Part shown: one piece after another, positions 43,187 to 52,696 of the stretch
Position numbering within the stretch: position 1 is the stretch's first letter
How the letters are laid out: each line of letters begins with the position of its first letter
Assembly: GCA_038328575.1 (NCBI GenBank)
Contig: JBBQMD010000001.1
Coordinates: forward strand, 124,001-188,000
DNA from: JACVCS01 sp038328575
GTDB taxonomy: Bacteria > Planctomycetota > Phycisphaerae > Phycisphaerales > UBA1924
Length of the DNA: 64,000 nucleotides
Reading direction: 5' to 3'
Notes under the pieces: model-generated
Databases searched by the model: none
What the model saw: only the letters and a program-made list of their open reading frames with translations
What the model was told of the DNA's origin: nothing
Translations under genes and position numbers: made by a program

Positions 43187-44692
43187 ATGATGACCGAGTC
43201 CGTGTGTCGCCTTCGAGGAGTTGTCCTGGTTGTGTGCTTCGGGTGGGCGCTACTTGGCGTTGCAGTGATTGCCAGAGGGCAGGGCGTGTCAGACCGCGAC
43301 GTTCGAGCACCCCACCTGGCGCAGACCCCGGCGGCGGATATCTCCTCAGGCGCGACGACGCTGGCGATTGAACCCGTCGCGCAAGACGCTGCGATCCGCG
43401 ACCGGCTGAAGAGCGTGCTCGACGCCACCGACTGGTTCCCCGAATCCCGTGTGCGAGTCGAGAACGGGGTTGTTTTTTTAGGTGGTCCGGCGAAGTCCGA
43501 AGAGCTGAAGAAGTGGGCGGGCGACCTTGCGCGGAATACACAGGGTGTCGCCGCCGTGGCGAACCAGATGGAAGTTGCCGGCGCGTCGGTCTGGGATTTC
43601 AGCGTGGCGCTCAATGGGCTGTCAGGTCTTTGGCGAGACATTGCCCGGGCGATACCGATGATGGTGCTGGGGCTCCTCATCCTGACGCTGTTCGGTGTGG
43701 TTGCGTGGTTTGGGGCCCAGCGCGTACGGACCGCGCTCCGCGAGCGTGTTCGCGCGAAACTGCTGCGTGACCTGCTCGCTCTGAGCACGGGGGTCATCGT
43801 TCTATTCCTCGGAGCCTATATCGTGCTCCGCATCTCGGGGCTGACGCAACTGGCCCTGACGTTGGTGGGCGGGACAGGTCTGGTTGGCCTCGCGCTGGGC
43901 ATCGCCTTCCGCGGGATTACCGAGAACTACCTGGCAAGCATCTTTCTGAGCGTTCAGAGGCCGTTCCAGACCGGAGACCTCGTCGAGATCAGTGGCGTCA
44001 CGGGCTATGTGCAGCAGCTGAACATTCGCACGACGGTGCTGATGACACTCGACGGCAACCTCGCGCAACTCCCTAACGCGACTGTGTATGTGAGCACGAT
44101 ACGCAACTTTACCGCGATGCCGAACCGGCGCGAGGATTTCACGATCGGCATCGGGTATGACGATCCGATCGACCGCGCGCAGGAGGTTGCCCGGCGCGTG
44201 CTGGCCGATCACCCAGCAGTGCTCAAAGAGCCCGAGCCGTGGGTGCTTGCGGACAGTCTCGGAGCAGCGACGGTGAACCTGAAGGTATATTTCTGGCTCA
44301 ACGGGAGAGAAAACAGTTGGCTCAAGGTGCGCTCTTCGGTCATCCGCCTGGTGAAGCGGGCGTATCAGGAGCAAGGGATTTCCATGCCCGACGAGGCGCG
44401 CGAGGTTGTGTTTCCAAAGGGTGTGCCGGTGACGGTGCTTGGCCAAGCCTCCAATCCCCTGTCCGAGGCTCTCCGCGCCGGAACAGCGCCCGATAGGGCT
44501 GCTAGGGTTCCCGTGCCCGCTCCCGCGGAGCGCATTCCCGTCACTAAGGGATCATCCGAAGCAACTTCCCAGGCAGAAGGCGGCCTCGCGAGCGAGTCCG
44601 ATGCCCTCAAGAATCAGGCCCGGCACGCTGACTCGCAAAAGCAAGCGGAAAATCTGCTCGGTCCTCGCATCGATGAACACCCCGGCAGATGA
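43187..44692 (+). CDS. Small-conductance mechanosensitive channel (MscS family) with BON-like domain
   Basis: A 501-residue channel. A signal-type first helix (GVVLVVCFGWALLGVAVIA) precedes a periplasmic BON-like domain (residues about 65-130: IRDRLKSVLDATDWF, GVVFLGGPAKSEELKKWAGD), then three MscS membrane segments ending in the pore helix LALTLVGGTGLVGLALGIAF. The cytoplasmic beta-domain has the MscS signature RPFQTGDLVEISGVTGYVQQ, and a Pro/Glu-rich tail of about 70 residues follows. It would open under membrane tension to release solutes after osmotic downshift. A GGAG lies 6 nt before ATG 43187 (ATG 43190 is equally possible). BON domains bind membranes or peptidoglycan, so the sensor may feel the cell wall. 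Confidence 0.88.
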   Translation: MMTESVCRLRGVVLVVCFGWALLGVAVIARGQGVSDRDVRAPHLAQTPAADISSGATTLAIEPVAQDAAIRDRLKSVLDATDWFPESRVRVENGVVFLGGPAKSEELKKWAGDLARNTQGVAAVANQMEVAGASVWDFSVALNGLSGLWRDIARAIPMMVLGLLILTLFGVVAWFGAQRVRTALRERVRAKLLRDLLALSTGVIVLFLGAYIVLRISGLTQLALTLVGGTGLVGLALGIAFRGITENYLASIFLSVQRPFQTGDLVEISGVTGYVQQLNIRTTVLMTLDGNLAQLPNATVYVSTIRNFTAMPNRREDFTIGIGYDDPIDRAQEVARRVLADHPAVLKEPEPWVLADSLGAATVNLKVYFWLNGRENSWLKVRSSVIRLVKRAYQEQGISMPDEAREVVFPKGVPVTVLGQASNPLSEALRAGTAPDRAARVPVPAPAERIPVTKGSSEATSQAEGGLASESDALKNQARHADSQKQAENLLGPRIDEHPGR

Positions 44693-44849
44693 CGCTGCAT
44701 CGGGACAACGGGTTGATGACAGAGATGAGCGCTGTTGGCCGAGTGAAGAACGACTTTCTCAACTCACCTCACAGCGCAAAACCAGCCCCCACTCCGGCGA
44801 TGCGAGACCGCGAGTGCACAACCCCATAAACAGCGACCCCATAAACACC

Positions 44850-44877
44850 GATGGCCTCGGCACTTGCCGAGGCCATC
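44850..44877. terminator. Hairpin downstream of tRNA-Pro
   Basis: GATGGCCTCGGCA / TGCCGAGGCCATC, a perfect 13-bp inverted repeat with a 2-nt centre, 12 bp past the tRNA 3' end on the minus strand and facing the mscS end on the plus strand. No long T-run. Two copies of ACCCCATAAAC (44821-44831, 44836-44846) lie just beyond it. Confidence 0.5.
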
Positions 44878-44889
44878 AAGCCTGCGAAA

Positions 44890-44964
44890 TCGGGCTGGGC
44901 GGATTCGAACCGCCGACCTTTTGACCCCCAGTCAAACGCGCTAACCAAGCTGCGCTACAGCCCG
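44890..44964 (-). tRNA. tRNA-Pro (anticodon GGG)
   Basis: A complete cloverleaf on the minus strand: acceptor CGGGCTG / CAGCCCG with discriminator A, D-arm GCGC...GCGC, anticodon stem TTTGA/TCAAA around the loop CTGGGGG (anticodon GGG), a T-stem GGCGG/CCGCC with the loop TTCGAAT. It reads CCC and CCU proline codons, which suits a GC-rich genome. The 3' CCA is not encoded and must be added after transcription. Confidence 0.97.
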
Positions 44965-45427
44965 TCAAGACTGGGTTGATGGCGGGACACGCCTAGGGAT
45001 CACTGGTGTGAACCCCGGGCGAGTGCCGAATCGGCCCAGAACCCACGATCCTATCGCCCGCGACGGGCGATGCAAGCCCGGCACGGAGAAAATGTCGCGG
45101 GCGTGGAAGCGCGAGCTCTCTCGTCGATCGAGGTCCGGGGGCAACGCGCTGCGCGAAGCTCGCCGCGCGTGCGCGCGAAACGTGATCGACCGCGCCGCTT
45201 TATAGACCGACGCGCTTGATTGACCCGCGCGGCGGCCGGTCTCCCGGCCAATCATGCCACACGCGCGGCGATGCTGAACGGCAATCTCGGCTGCCCTTCA
45301 CGTCACTCTCGCGTCGCTTCACACCTCTCCGGAACGACGCGTAAAGGTGCGTCTCACAGAGCGTCTGAGACTATGAACTCCTGGTGATACCGTCCTTCAC
45401 GCAGCACAGCAGAAGCGGAGATTGCAG
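44965..45427. other. Intergenic region upstream of tRNA-Pro and of a small basic protein gene
   Basis: 463 bp with very high GC and several short CG-rich inverted repeats. Reading frames here have no protein-like features. The tRNA promoter must lie in the left part; no confident boxes were found. Confidence 0.4.
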
Positions 45428-45610
45428 ATGCCAACGAAGAAGACCCCGGGGAAGCGTCCGCCTTGGAAGCGGGCCAATCCGAAGGCCAAGTCCACGCCGC
45501 TGTCGCCGGAGGCCAAAGCCAAGGCTCGCGCGGCGGCGAAAGCCGCGGGCCGGCCGTATCCGAACCTCATCGACAACATGCGAGCCGCGGCGAAACAGCG
45601 TAAAGCGTAA
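45428..45610 (+). CDS. Small Lys/Ala-rich basic protein, conserved-hypothetical type
   Basis: A 60-residue, strongly basic protein: MPTKKTPGKRPPWKRANPKA, then SPEAKAKARAAAKAAGRPYP and NLIDNMRAAAKQRKA. A Pro/Lys-rich flexible first half is followed by a helical Ala/Lys segment and a GRPYPNLIDN motif that I associate with small uncharacterised proteins in several phyla. It may bind nucleic acid, to judge by charge alone. GGAG lies 7 nt before the ATG at 45428, and codon use is like that of neighbours, so it is probably a real gene. Function unknown. Confidence 0.6.
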   Translation: MPTKKTPGKRPPWKRANPKAKSTPLSPEAKAKARAAAKAAGRPYPNLIDNMRAAAKQRKA

Positions 45611-45714
45611 GCTGGCGAGAAGTTCCTGAAGTGACACGCTGCGCGCGAGACCTGCTCATGGCGCGACGGTGCGAGCCCGCTCTGTGAATCTCTCGGATTT
45701 GCGACGGCGATCTC

Positions 45715-45742
45715 TTGCCGGGCGACTTCGCGTTCGTATTAT
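45715..45742 (+). promoter_or_regulatory. Promoter of the SPL-like radical SAM gene, leaderless type
   Basis: TTGCCG (45715-45720), 16-bp spacer, TATTAT (45737-45742), then 6 nt to the ATG at 45749. No ribosome site. Confidence 0.55.
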
Positions 45743-45748
45743 GTTTGT

Positions 45749-46885
45749 ATGGACCTTGACTTTGATCAACCCTTCGCGTTTCGCGACGCGCTGCTCAACG
45801 GGCCAGCGCATCGTCGCGGCGCGGGGCTGAATCCCGGCAACCGCTTCGAGCCCGTCCGTCTGCACGTCCTAGGCGAAGAGCTCGACCGCCAGTGGAACGA
45901 GCGCGAGGACGCCGACGGCAAGCTTCGACGCGTCGAGCGACAGGTTTTTACCGACAACACGCAGACGATCATCAACCGCGTCGCGAAGACTTCCGACGTG
46001 CCGTTCGACTGGACCGTCAACCCCTATCGAGGATGCGAGCACGGCTGCATCTACTGCTTCGCCCGCCCGTTTCACGAGTACCTTGGCTTTAGCTCGGGCC
46101 TCGACTTCGAGACCAAGATCGTTGCCAAGCCTCACGCGGCGGCCCTGCTGAAGAAAGAACTCGCCGCGAGCTCTTGGAATGGCGAGCCGATTGTCATGTC
46201 TGCGATCACCGACGTCTATCAGCCGCTGGAGCACTCGATGCGGCTGACGCGCCAGTGCCTGGAGGTGATGGCCCAGTGCGGGCAGCCGGTGAGCACCATG
46301 ACCAAGAGCGCGATGGTGCTTCGTGACACGGATCTGTGGCAGGAGCTGGCCCGCAAGAACGCGGGGAGCGTGATCGTGACGCTGGTCACGCTGGACGCCG
46401 AGCTGGCGGAGAAGCTGGAGCCTCGCGCGTCGGCACCTTCGGCGCGATTGCGGATTATCCGCGAGCTCACGGGCGCGGGCGTGCCGGTGACGGTCAACGT
46501 CGCGCCGGTGATCCCTGGCCTGACGGATGCGGAGATGCCGGCGATACTCAAGGCCGTCGCGGACGCGGGGGCGCAGCGCGCCGCGTGGGCTTTGCTGCGC
46601 CTGCCCTACCAACTCAAGGAGTTGTTTGTCGATTGGCTGCAACGATCCGTCCACCCCGATCGCGCGCGCAAGGTTGAGTCGCTGATACGCCAGATGCACG
46701 CCGGGAAGCTCTACGACGCTGCGCGAGATCTTCGGGGGCGCGGCCGCGGCGTTCACGCGGACCAGCTCGCACAAACGTTCGACGTGTTTACCCGGCGGTA
46801 TGGGCTGAATCGCGACGCCCGATCTCTCACGTCGTCGAACTTCAAGCGCCCGGCGCTGGACTCCCAGTTGTCGCTCTTCTCTTGA
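45749..46885 (+). CDS. PA0069-family radical SAM protein (spore photoproduct lyase-like)
   Basis: A 378-residue radical SAM protein of the SPL-like group. The cluster motif is CEHGCIYCFAR (CxxxCxxC) near residue 96, after VPFDWTVNPYRG. LDFETKIVAKPHAAALLKKE, AITDVYQPLEHSMRLTRQCL and TKSAMVLRDTDLW are typical. The family is widespread in bacteria that do not sporulate; the substrate is unknown, though DNA or nucleotide repair is often supposed because of the likeness to spore photoproduct lyase. A basic C-terminal region ends in ALDSQLSLFS. It is preceded by a good promoter directly at the start codon and followed 62 bp on by a beta-CASP hydrolase gene. Confidence 0.88.
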   Translation: MDLDFDQPFAFRDALLNGPAHRRGAGLNPGNRFEPVRLHVLGEELDRQWNEREDADGKLRRVERQVFTDNTQTIINRVAKTSDVPFDWTVNPYRGCEHGCIYCFARPFHEYLGFSSGLDFETKIVAKPHAAALLKKELAASSWNGEPIVMSAITDVYQPLEHSMRLTRQCLEVMAQCGQPVSTMTKSAMVLRDTDLWQELARKNAGSVIVTLVTLDAELAEKLEPRASAPSARLRIIRELTGAGVPVTVNVAPVIPGLTDAEMPAILKAVADAGAQRAAWALLRLPYQLKELFVDWLQRSVHPDRARKVESLIRQMHAGKLYDAARDLRGRGRGVHADQLAQTFDVFTRRYGLNRDARSLTSSNFKRPALDSQLSLFS

Positions 46886-46947
46886 CTGCCGACCGCACCT
46901 CTCCAATGGACTGACTCAGCCTCCTCTCCACGCCCATACGCTTTGAT

Positions 46948-48339
46948 ATGGACCTCACCTTTCTCGGCGCCAGCGGCGAAGTCACCGGCTCCTGCTACCT
47001 CCTGCGCACCGATCGCGCCCGCGTGCTCATTGACTGCGGCATGTTCCAAGGCTCCGCTACGGCGGATCTGAAGAACCGTCGCCCGCTGGGGGTTGATCCA
47101 GCGTCGCTGGACGCGGTCGTGCTCTCGCATGCGCACATCGATCACAGCGGACGCCTGCCACTGTTGACGAAGTCGGGATTTCGCGTGAAGATATTCTGCA
47201 CGCCGCCGACCATTGCGCTCACCGAGCTCCTGCTCAAGGACGCGGCTCATCTGCAATCCGAAGAGGCCGATCGCATGAATCGCCGGCGTCAACGGCGCGG
47301 CGGCCCCACCGCGACTCCGCTGTTTGACGAGCAGGACGTTCCGCCCCTGATCAAGCGGCTCACGGGCGTGCCGTACGCGAAGGATGTTGAGATCGCGCCG
47401 GGCGTCCGCCTCACGTTCCACGACGCCGGTCACATCCTGGGCTCCGCGAGCCTCACGCTCACGGTCAGCGAGCGGGGGCGCACGCAGACGGTCGTGTTCT
47501 CTGGCGATCTTGGTGAACGCAACACCGTGCTCTTGAACGACCCCGAGAAGCTCCTGAGGGCTGATGTTGTCGTCCTCGAGTCCACGTACGGCGATCGCGA
47601 TCATCGCGACCTGAACGAGACCGTCGCGCAGTTCAAGCAGATCATCGTCAACAGCGCCCACTCGCGAGGGAAGGTGCTCGTCCCCGCGTTTGCCCTCGGG
47701 CGGACGCAGACGCTGATCTACTACCTGGCACAGATGCATCGCGAAGGGTCTCTTGGCAACGCGCCGGTGTACATCGACAGCCCGATGGCGATCGCAGCGA
47801 CGCGGCTGTATCACTCACATTCGAATCTCTTCGACGATGCCGCGCGCGAGTTATTGCGCACGGGTAACAACCCGCTCACGCTCCCGCAGCTTCGCCTCTC
47901 GACCAGCGCCGAGGAATCGCGTGCGATCAACGCCTTGTCCGGCAACGCGATCATCATCGCCGGCTCGGGCATGTGTACGGGCGGGCGCATCTTGCACCAT
48001 CTGCGTCACAATCTCTGGAAGCCGGAGACAACCGTGATCATCGCGGGATTTCAGGCGGAGGGCTCGCTTGGGCGCAGGCTGGTCAACCGCGAGAAGGTCG
48101 TCAAGATCTACGGCGAGCCGATTCTGGTTCGCGCCAAGATCGAGACGCTCGGCGGCTTCAGCGCCCACGCCGGTCAGACCACGCTCGTGGACTGGTTTGC
48201 ATCACTGGCGGCCTCGAAGCCGCGTGTCTTCCTGACGCACGGCGAACATGCGCCGCGCCAAGCCCTGGCGGCCGCGCTCGGCGCGCGATTCGGCGCTCGG
48301 CCGGAACTGCCGATGCTGGGAGATCACTTCGACCTCTAA
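46948..48339 (+). CDS. Beta-CASP metallo-beta-lactamase-fold nuclease (RNA-processing exonuclease type)
   Basis: A 463-residue zinc-dependent hydrolase. The metallo-beta-lactamase core has SHAHIDHSG (H61, H63, D65, H66), HDAGHILGSA and VFSGDLGERN. The beta-CASP domain follows, with ESTYGDRDH, VPAFALGRTQTLIYYL, IYIDSPMA-like VYIDSPMAIAATRLY, IIIAGSGMCTGGRILHHL and the C-terminal metal ligands in FSAHAG and FLTHGE. This is the architecture of CPSF-like RNA endonuclease/exonucleases (RNase J relatives, YsiA-type). TACGCT ends 5 nt before the ATG and there is no ribosome site. It may be co-transcribed with the upstream radical SAM gene but has its own -10-like box. Confidence 0.9.
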   Translation: MDLTFLGASGEVTGSCYLLRTDRARVLIDCGMFQGSATADLKNRRPLGVDPASLDAVVLSHAHIDHSGRLPLLTKSGFRVKIFCTPPTIALTELLLKDAAHLQSEEADRMNRRRQRRGGPTATPLFDEQDVPPLIKRLTGVPYAKDVEIAPGVRLTFHDAGHILGSASLTLTVSERGRTQTVVFSGDLGERNTVLLNDPEKLLRADVVVLESTYGDRDHRDLNETVAQFKQIIVNSAHSRGKVLVPAFALGRTQTLIYYLAQMHREGSLGNAPVYIDSPMAIAATRLYHSHSNLFDDAARELLRTGNNPLTLPQLRLSTSAEESRAINALSGNAIIIAGSGMCTGGRILHHLRHNLWKPETTVIIAGFQAEGSLGRRLVNREKVVKIYGEPILVRAKIETLGGFSAHAGQTTLVDWFASLAASKPRVFLTHGEHAPRQALAAALGARFGARPELPMLGDHFDL

Positions 48340-48440
48340 GGCGGCAAAGCGACTCGTGAAGGGCAAGCGCCGTCAACCTGCACGGTTTCAATCGGTACGC
48401 CGCCGCGGTGACCCCTTTCGATTGGACCTGTCTGCGCACT

Positions 48441-49634
48441 TTACTTTGATTTCGAGCCCGCCCCCGCCATCTTCCGCTCGGGCCTCGTTGTCCGCACGCT
48501 CGCCGGCTTGAGGATGACCTTTGTCCATCCCTTTTTCCGCTCGTTGAAGTTCTTATACGCCTCCGTCGCGTCATCCAGCGGCAGTTCGTGGGACACGATG
48601 AACGACGGCTTCGCCTTGCCCACGCGAATCAGTTCGCAGAGGCGGCGGTTATAGGCCTTGACGTTCGCCTGCCCGGTTCCCAGTTGCAAGCCCTTCATCC
48701 AGAACTGGCCCCAGTCGAAGGCGATCTGCCCCTTGCGCTCGAGTTTGTCCTTCGCCTTCGGATCCTCGGGGACGAACACGCCGACGACGCCGATTTTGCC
48801 TGTGGCGCGGACCGTCGCGACGAGGCTGTTCATGGTCACGTTCGGCTGTTCCTCGCCCTGCGGGTCGTGCGCTTGATACCCGACGCACTCGCACCCCTTG
48901 TCGGCCCCTTGGCCATCGGTGTGGTGCAGAACCTGCTCGACTGCGTCCTTCTTCGAGAAATCAACCGTGATCGCGCCGATCTGCTCGGCCAGCGCCAGTC
49001 GATCCGCAAATCGATCGACGACAATCACCTTGCTTGCGCCCCTGAGGAACGCCGACAGAGTCGCCATCAAACCCACGGGACCGGCCCCGTAAATCACAAG
49101 CGATTCGCCCGGCTGAACGCACGCCATCTCCGTCGCGTGATATCCCGTGGGGAAGATGTCTGAGAGCATCACGTAGTCCGCCTCCTTCTCCTGGGCGTCC
49201 TCCGGAAGCTGCAGACAGTTGAAGTCCGCATGCGGCACGCGCAGATACTCGGCCTGCCCTCCCTCGAACGGCCCCATGCCAGAGAAGCCGTATGCGGCGC
49301 CAGCGGTGCCGGGGTTTAAGGAGAGGCACGCGCCGGTGAGGCCGCGCTCGCAGTTTTTGCAGTAGCCGCAGCTCACGTTGAACGGCAGGCACACCCACTG
49401 CCCGACCTTCACGCTCTCGACCGCGTCGCCGACCTCGACGACCTGGCCAAGGTTCTCGTGCCCGAGGACACGCCCCTCTTCCATGTCGGTGCGCCCCTCG
49501 TACATGTGCAAGTCTGAGCCGCAGATGTTCGTGCTGGTAACGCGAATTACCGCGTCGTTGGGCCGCTCAATGCGGGCATCGGGGACGTCCTTCACCGAAA
49601 CCTTGTTCGGTCCGTCGTAAACGAGTGCTTTCAT
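48441..49634 (-). CDS. Zinc-dependent alcohol/formaldehyde dehydrogenase (glutathione-independent FDH type)
   Basis: A 397-residue medium-chain dehydrogenase. Catalytic zinc: STNICGSDLHMYEGRTDMEE and GRVLGHENLGQV. Structural zinc: CGYCKNCERGLTGAC. The Rossmann turn is IYGAGPVGLMATLSAFLRGA. LSDIFPTGYHATEMACVQPG, DKGCECVGYQAH and the large loop after it match glutathione-independent formaldehyde dehydrogenases, which oxidise formaldehyde with bound NAD. The ATG at 49634 (MKALVYDGPNKVSVKDVPD) is the family start; the frame is open 40 codons more without sense. An AAAGGGA 6 nt upstream may be the ribosome site. A basic tail (KPASVRTTRPERKMAG) closes the protein. Confidence 0.88.
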   Translation of the reverse strand: MKALVYDGPNKVSVKDVPDARIERPNDAVIRVTSTNICGSDLHMYEGRTDMEEGRVLGHENLGQVVEVGDAVESVKVGQWVCLPFNVSCGYCKNCERGLTGACLSLNPGTAGAAYGFSGMGPFEGGQAEYLRVPHADFNCLQLPEDAQEKEADYVMLSDIFPTGYHATEMACVQPGESLVIYGAGPVGLMATLSAFLRGASKVIVVDRFADRLALAEQIGAITVDFSKKDAVEQVLHHTDGQGADKGCECVGYQAHDPQGEEQPNVTMNSLVATVRATGKIGVVGVFVPEDPKAKDKLERKGQIAFDWGQFWMKGLQLGTGQANVKAYNRRLCELIRVGKAKPSFIVSHELPLDDATEAYKNFNERKKGWTKVILKPASVRTTRPERKMAGAGSKSK

Positions 49635-49871
49635 GGCGGTCCCTTTGCTGCGAGAGTTCGCAGGGTTAGCGTGCGTTTGTCGAGGCGATTGACTGTCGGC
49701 CTCGGGATCGCCCAACCCGATGATCTGAAAATGAAAAGTAACCCGGTTTAACACCAGCGCTCGCGTCTCGATGATCCTGACCTGCGTCGAACGCCTGCGG
49801 CCGATACGCCACCGAACAATGGTGTCAAACCGGCTAGTTCTTTCTCCCGAGAGCCTCGACTACCCTCTCGC

Positions 49872-51326
49872 ATGCCAACCTCCGACCGCGCCGCCACCGC
49901 CGCTCTATCCTGGCTCGATGAGAACGAGTCCGCCTCCATCCAGCGGCTTATCGACTGGCTCTCCATCCCCTCGATCTCAACGGATCCGCAGTACAAGGTT
50001 GAGGTGAAACGTGCCGCGATGTGGTGCGCCGATCAACTGCGCGGCGCGGGCATCGCACAGGTTGACGTCGTCCCCACGGGCGATCCCGAGGGCTCGGGCC
50101 ATCCGATCGTTCTTGCGCACCACCCGGGCGCGCCCGACTATCGCGGGCCGCACGTGCTCTTCTACGGCCATTACGACGTGCAGCCCGTTGACCCGCTCAA
50201 CCTCTGGGACTCTCCGCCCTTTCAGCCGGAGATCAAAGAAGCGGTGCCCGGCGGGCCCGGGCGTCGCATCGTCGCGCGCGGCGCGGTTGATGACAAGGGC
50301 CAGGTGCTGATGTTCATCGAGGCCTTGCGTGCGGTGCGGTTCGCGACTGACAAGGTCGCCGGCGGCGTCAAGTTCACGATCCTCATCGAGGGAGAAGAAG
50401 AGTCTGGCTCGGTCAACCTTGACCGCTTCGTCCGCGACCACAAAGCAACGCTCAAGGATTGCGACGTCTGCCTCATCTCTGACACCGGCATGCTCGCACG
50501 CGGCAAGCCCGCCATCACCTACGGCGTCCGCGGGCTCGCGTACACCGAAATCACGCTGCGCGGCCCCGACCAAGACCTCCACAGCGGCATGTGGGGCGGG
50601 CGCGTCATGAACCCGAACCTTGCGCTGGTCAAAGTCCTCGCGCAGCTTCACGACGAGAACAATCGCGTCACCATCCCCGGCTTCTACGAGCGCGTGATTC
50701 CCATCAGCCCCGACGAGCGCGCCGCGTGGCAGCGCCTCGCGTTCGATCAATCCGACGCGCTCCGAAAGATCGGCCTCCCGCATTCGGCCGACTGGGGTGA
50801 GAAAGGTTTCGCGCCGCTTGAGCGCGAATGGGCACGCCCGACCGCGGAGATCAACGGCATCTGGGGCGGCTACATCGGCGCGGGTGCGAAGACTGTCATC
50901 CCCAGCCACGCCAACGCAAAGGTCAGCTTCCGACTTGTTGCCGACCAGGACCCTGCGCAGATCACCAAACTGTTCTTTGACTGGATCACCGCGCGCGTCG
51001 CCGAGCTCGCCCCCGGCTTTAGCGTCCAATGCACCGACCTCCACGGCGGCCTCGGCGTCACGCTCCCCACCGACTCGGTTCACCTGCAGGCAGCGAGCCG
51101 CGCGATCAAGCGTGCCTGCAACGTCGAGCCGGCGCTCATCAAAACCGGCGGGAGCATTCCGGTCGCGGGCCTGCTCAAGAGCGAGCTAGGCATCAGCACG
51201 ATCTTCATGGGCTTCGGCCTTGATGACGATCGCGTCCACTCGCCTAACGAAAAGTTCGAGCTTGAGTGCTTCCGCATGGGCGCACGCTCGCACGCTCTGT
51301 TCATTGACGAGCTCACGCGCTTGTGA
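49872..51326 (+). CDS. M20-family dipeptidase (CNDP-like metallopeptidase)
   Basis: A 484-residue zinc dipeptidase. VLFYGHYDVQPV gives the first metal His and Asp, RGAVDDKGQVLMFIEA the bridging Asp, LIEGEEESGS the catalytic Glu pair, and SDTGM the next Asp. The lid dimerisation domain follows (YTEITLRGPDQDLHSGMWGG), then GGSIPVAGLL and the final histidine region DRVHSPNEKFELECF. This subgroup cleaves dipeptides and is common in planctomycetes. TACCCT ends 5 nt before the ATG at 49872 and no ribosome site is seen, so it is probably leaderless. truD follows after 30 bp in the same direction. Confidence 0.92.
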   Translation: MPTSDRAATAALSWLDENESASIQRLIDWLSIPSISTDPQYKVEVKRAAMWCADQLRGAGIAQVDVVPTGDPEGSGHPIVLAHHPGAPDYRGPHVLFYGHYDVQPVDPLNLWDSPPFQPEIKEAVPGGPGRRIVARGAVDDKGQVLMFIEALRAVRFATDKVAGGVKFTILIEGEEESGSVNLDRFVRDHKATLKDCDVCLISDTGMLARGKPAITYGVRGLAYTEITLRGPDQDLHSGMWGGRVMNPNLALVKVLAQLHDENNRVTIPGFYERVIPISPDERAAWQRLAFDQSDALRKIGLPHSADWGEKGFAPLEREWARPTAEINGIWGGYIGAGAKTVIPSHANAKVSFRLVADQDPAQITKLFFDWITARVAELAPGFSVQCTDLHGGLGVTLPTDSVHLQAASRAIKRACNVEPALIKTGGSIPVAGLLKSELGISTIFMGFGLDDDRVHSPNEKFELECFRMGARSHALFIDELTRL

Positions 51327-51356
51327 GCGTCGCGTGATCCTTTACACCGCAACACC

Positions 51357-52658
51357 ATGAAACTCCGGCGCCTTCCCGATGACTTCGGCGTCGTCGAGCA
51401 ACTCTCCCCCGACACGCTCGCGGCCATGCGACCACCGGGCGAGGCGCCCGCGCCGTCGCGTGGCTCGACCCCTATCGCCATCTACGCCCTCACGAAGCGC
51501 CAGCTCACCACGCCCGAAGCGAGCATCATGCTCGCTCGCGCGCTAAAACTCAAACCCGGCGCAGTTGAACACGCCGGTCTCAAAGACAAGCATGCTGTGA
51601 CGACCCAGCACGTCAGCGTTCGCTGGTCTGGAGCCATCGCCACGGCTCCGCCGAGATTGACGTCGGAGCGAACTGGTGCCTGGTCCGCGACGCTCGTTGG
51701 CTGGCTTGACCGGGCGTTGCGGGCCGCGGACATCCACCGCAATCACTTTACGATTGTCGTGCGTTCGCTCGATCAGCGCGAATTTGACCTGTTAGAAACG
51801 CGAGCAGAGTTGCTGCACGACGACGGTGAGTGCTGGCTGGCCAACTACTTTGGCGATCAGCGCTTTAGCTCGGCGCGTCATGCCCAGGGCTTCGCTGCCG
51901 TGGCGCTCTGCCAAGCCGATTTCATGGGCGCTTTTCGGCTGCTCGCGGGCACGCCCGCCCGCAAGGACACCGGGCGCAGGCGCGACACGACGCGTCTCAT
52001 CGCCAGCGCCTGGGGATTGCCCGGCGCACCGAGCGCGAGCGTGCCGACCGCAACAACGTGGGCCGCGATCGCTGCGAAGCTGCCGCCCTCGCCGGAGCGG
52101 CGCGCAGTCGAGCGACTCGCGCGAGACGACGACGCACTCGCGGCCCTCGCCGAGCTGCCGCAAGCCGATCTGACGATGGCCGTCGAAGCGTTTCAAAGCG
52201 TGCTCTGGAATCACACGCTCAACGCGCTGGTGCTGGATGCTGCGCCGCCAGCGGCGCGACTCAATGTCCAGACCGACTTCGGCGCGTGCGCCTTCCCGAC
52301 GCATGAACCGAACTTGGCGCGATGGACCGACAACGCCCGCGCCCTCCGATCGCTCGTCCTCCCCATGCCCACGTCGAGCACCGAGCTCTCGCCACCCTGG
52401 AATTCTCATCTCATCGCGGCCGCCGCCGCGTTCGACCTGCGGACCGATCAACTCCGTATCGAGCAGATGCGCCGCCCACGTTTCGGTGAAGCGCTCCGCC
52501 CCGCGTTTGTCCAAGTTCACCAACTCACCTTCGCCCCGCCGGCGCAAGACGAACTCGCCCCGGCTCGCTCCGCCAAGCCATACAGACGCACGCTCACCTT
52601 TTCCCTCCCCCGCGGCTCGTACGCAACGGTGCTCATGCGCGCCCTCGGCAGCGACTAA
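51357..52658 (+). CDS. truD: tRNA pseudouridine(13) synthase TruD
   Basis: Makes pseudouridine at position 13 of tRNA. 433 residues. The start LRRLPDDFGVVEQL resembles the TruD opening (x-PEDFxVxE), the catalytic aspartate lies in HAGLKDKHAVTTQ, followed by RNHFTIVVR and the diagnostic WLANYFGDQRFS. The insertion domain (about residues 200-310) is Ala-rich and diverged, and the C-terminus FSLPRGSYATVLMRAL is standard. It begins 30 bp after the dipeptidase stop without a ribosome site, so it is probably translated from the shared message. Confidence 0.92.
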   Translation: MKLRRLPDDFGVVEQLSPDTLAAMRPPGEAPAPSRGSTPIAIYALTKRQLTTPEASIMLARALKLKPGAVEHAGLKDKHAVTTQHVSVRWSGAIATAPPRLTSERTGAWSATLVGWLDRALRAADIHRNHFTIVVRSLDQREFDLLETRAELLHDDGECWLANYFGDQRFSSARHAQGFAAVALCQADFMGAFRLLAGTPARKDTGRRRDTTRLIASAWGLPGAPSASVPTATTWAAIAAKLPPSPERRAVERLARDDDALAALAELPQADLTMAVEAFQSVLWNHTLNALVLDAAPPAARLNVQTDFGACAFPTHEPNLARWTDNARALRSLVLPMPTSSTELSPPWNSHLIAAAAAFDLRTDQLRIEQMRRPRFGEALRPAFVQVHQLTFAPPAQDELAPARSAKPYRRTLTFSLPRGSYATVLMRALGSD

Positions 52659-52696
52659 GGCTGCATCGTTGCCCATCCGATGCGCCTTTTAACATC

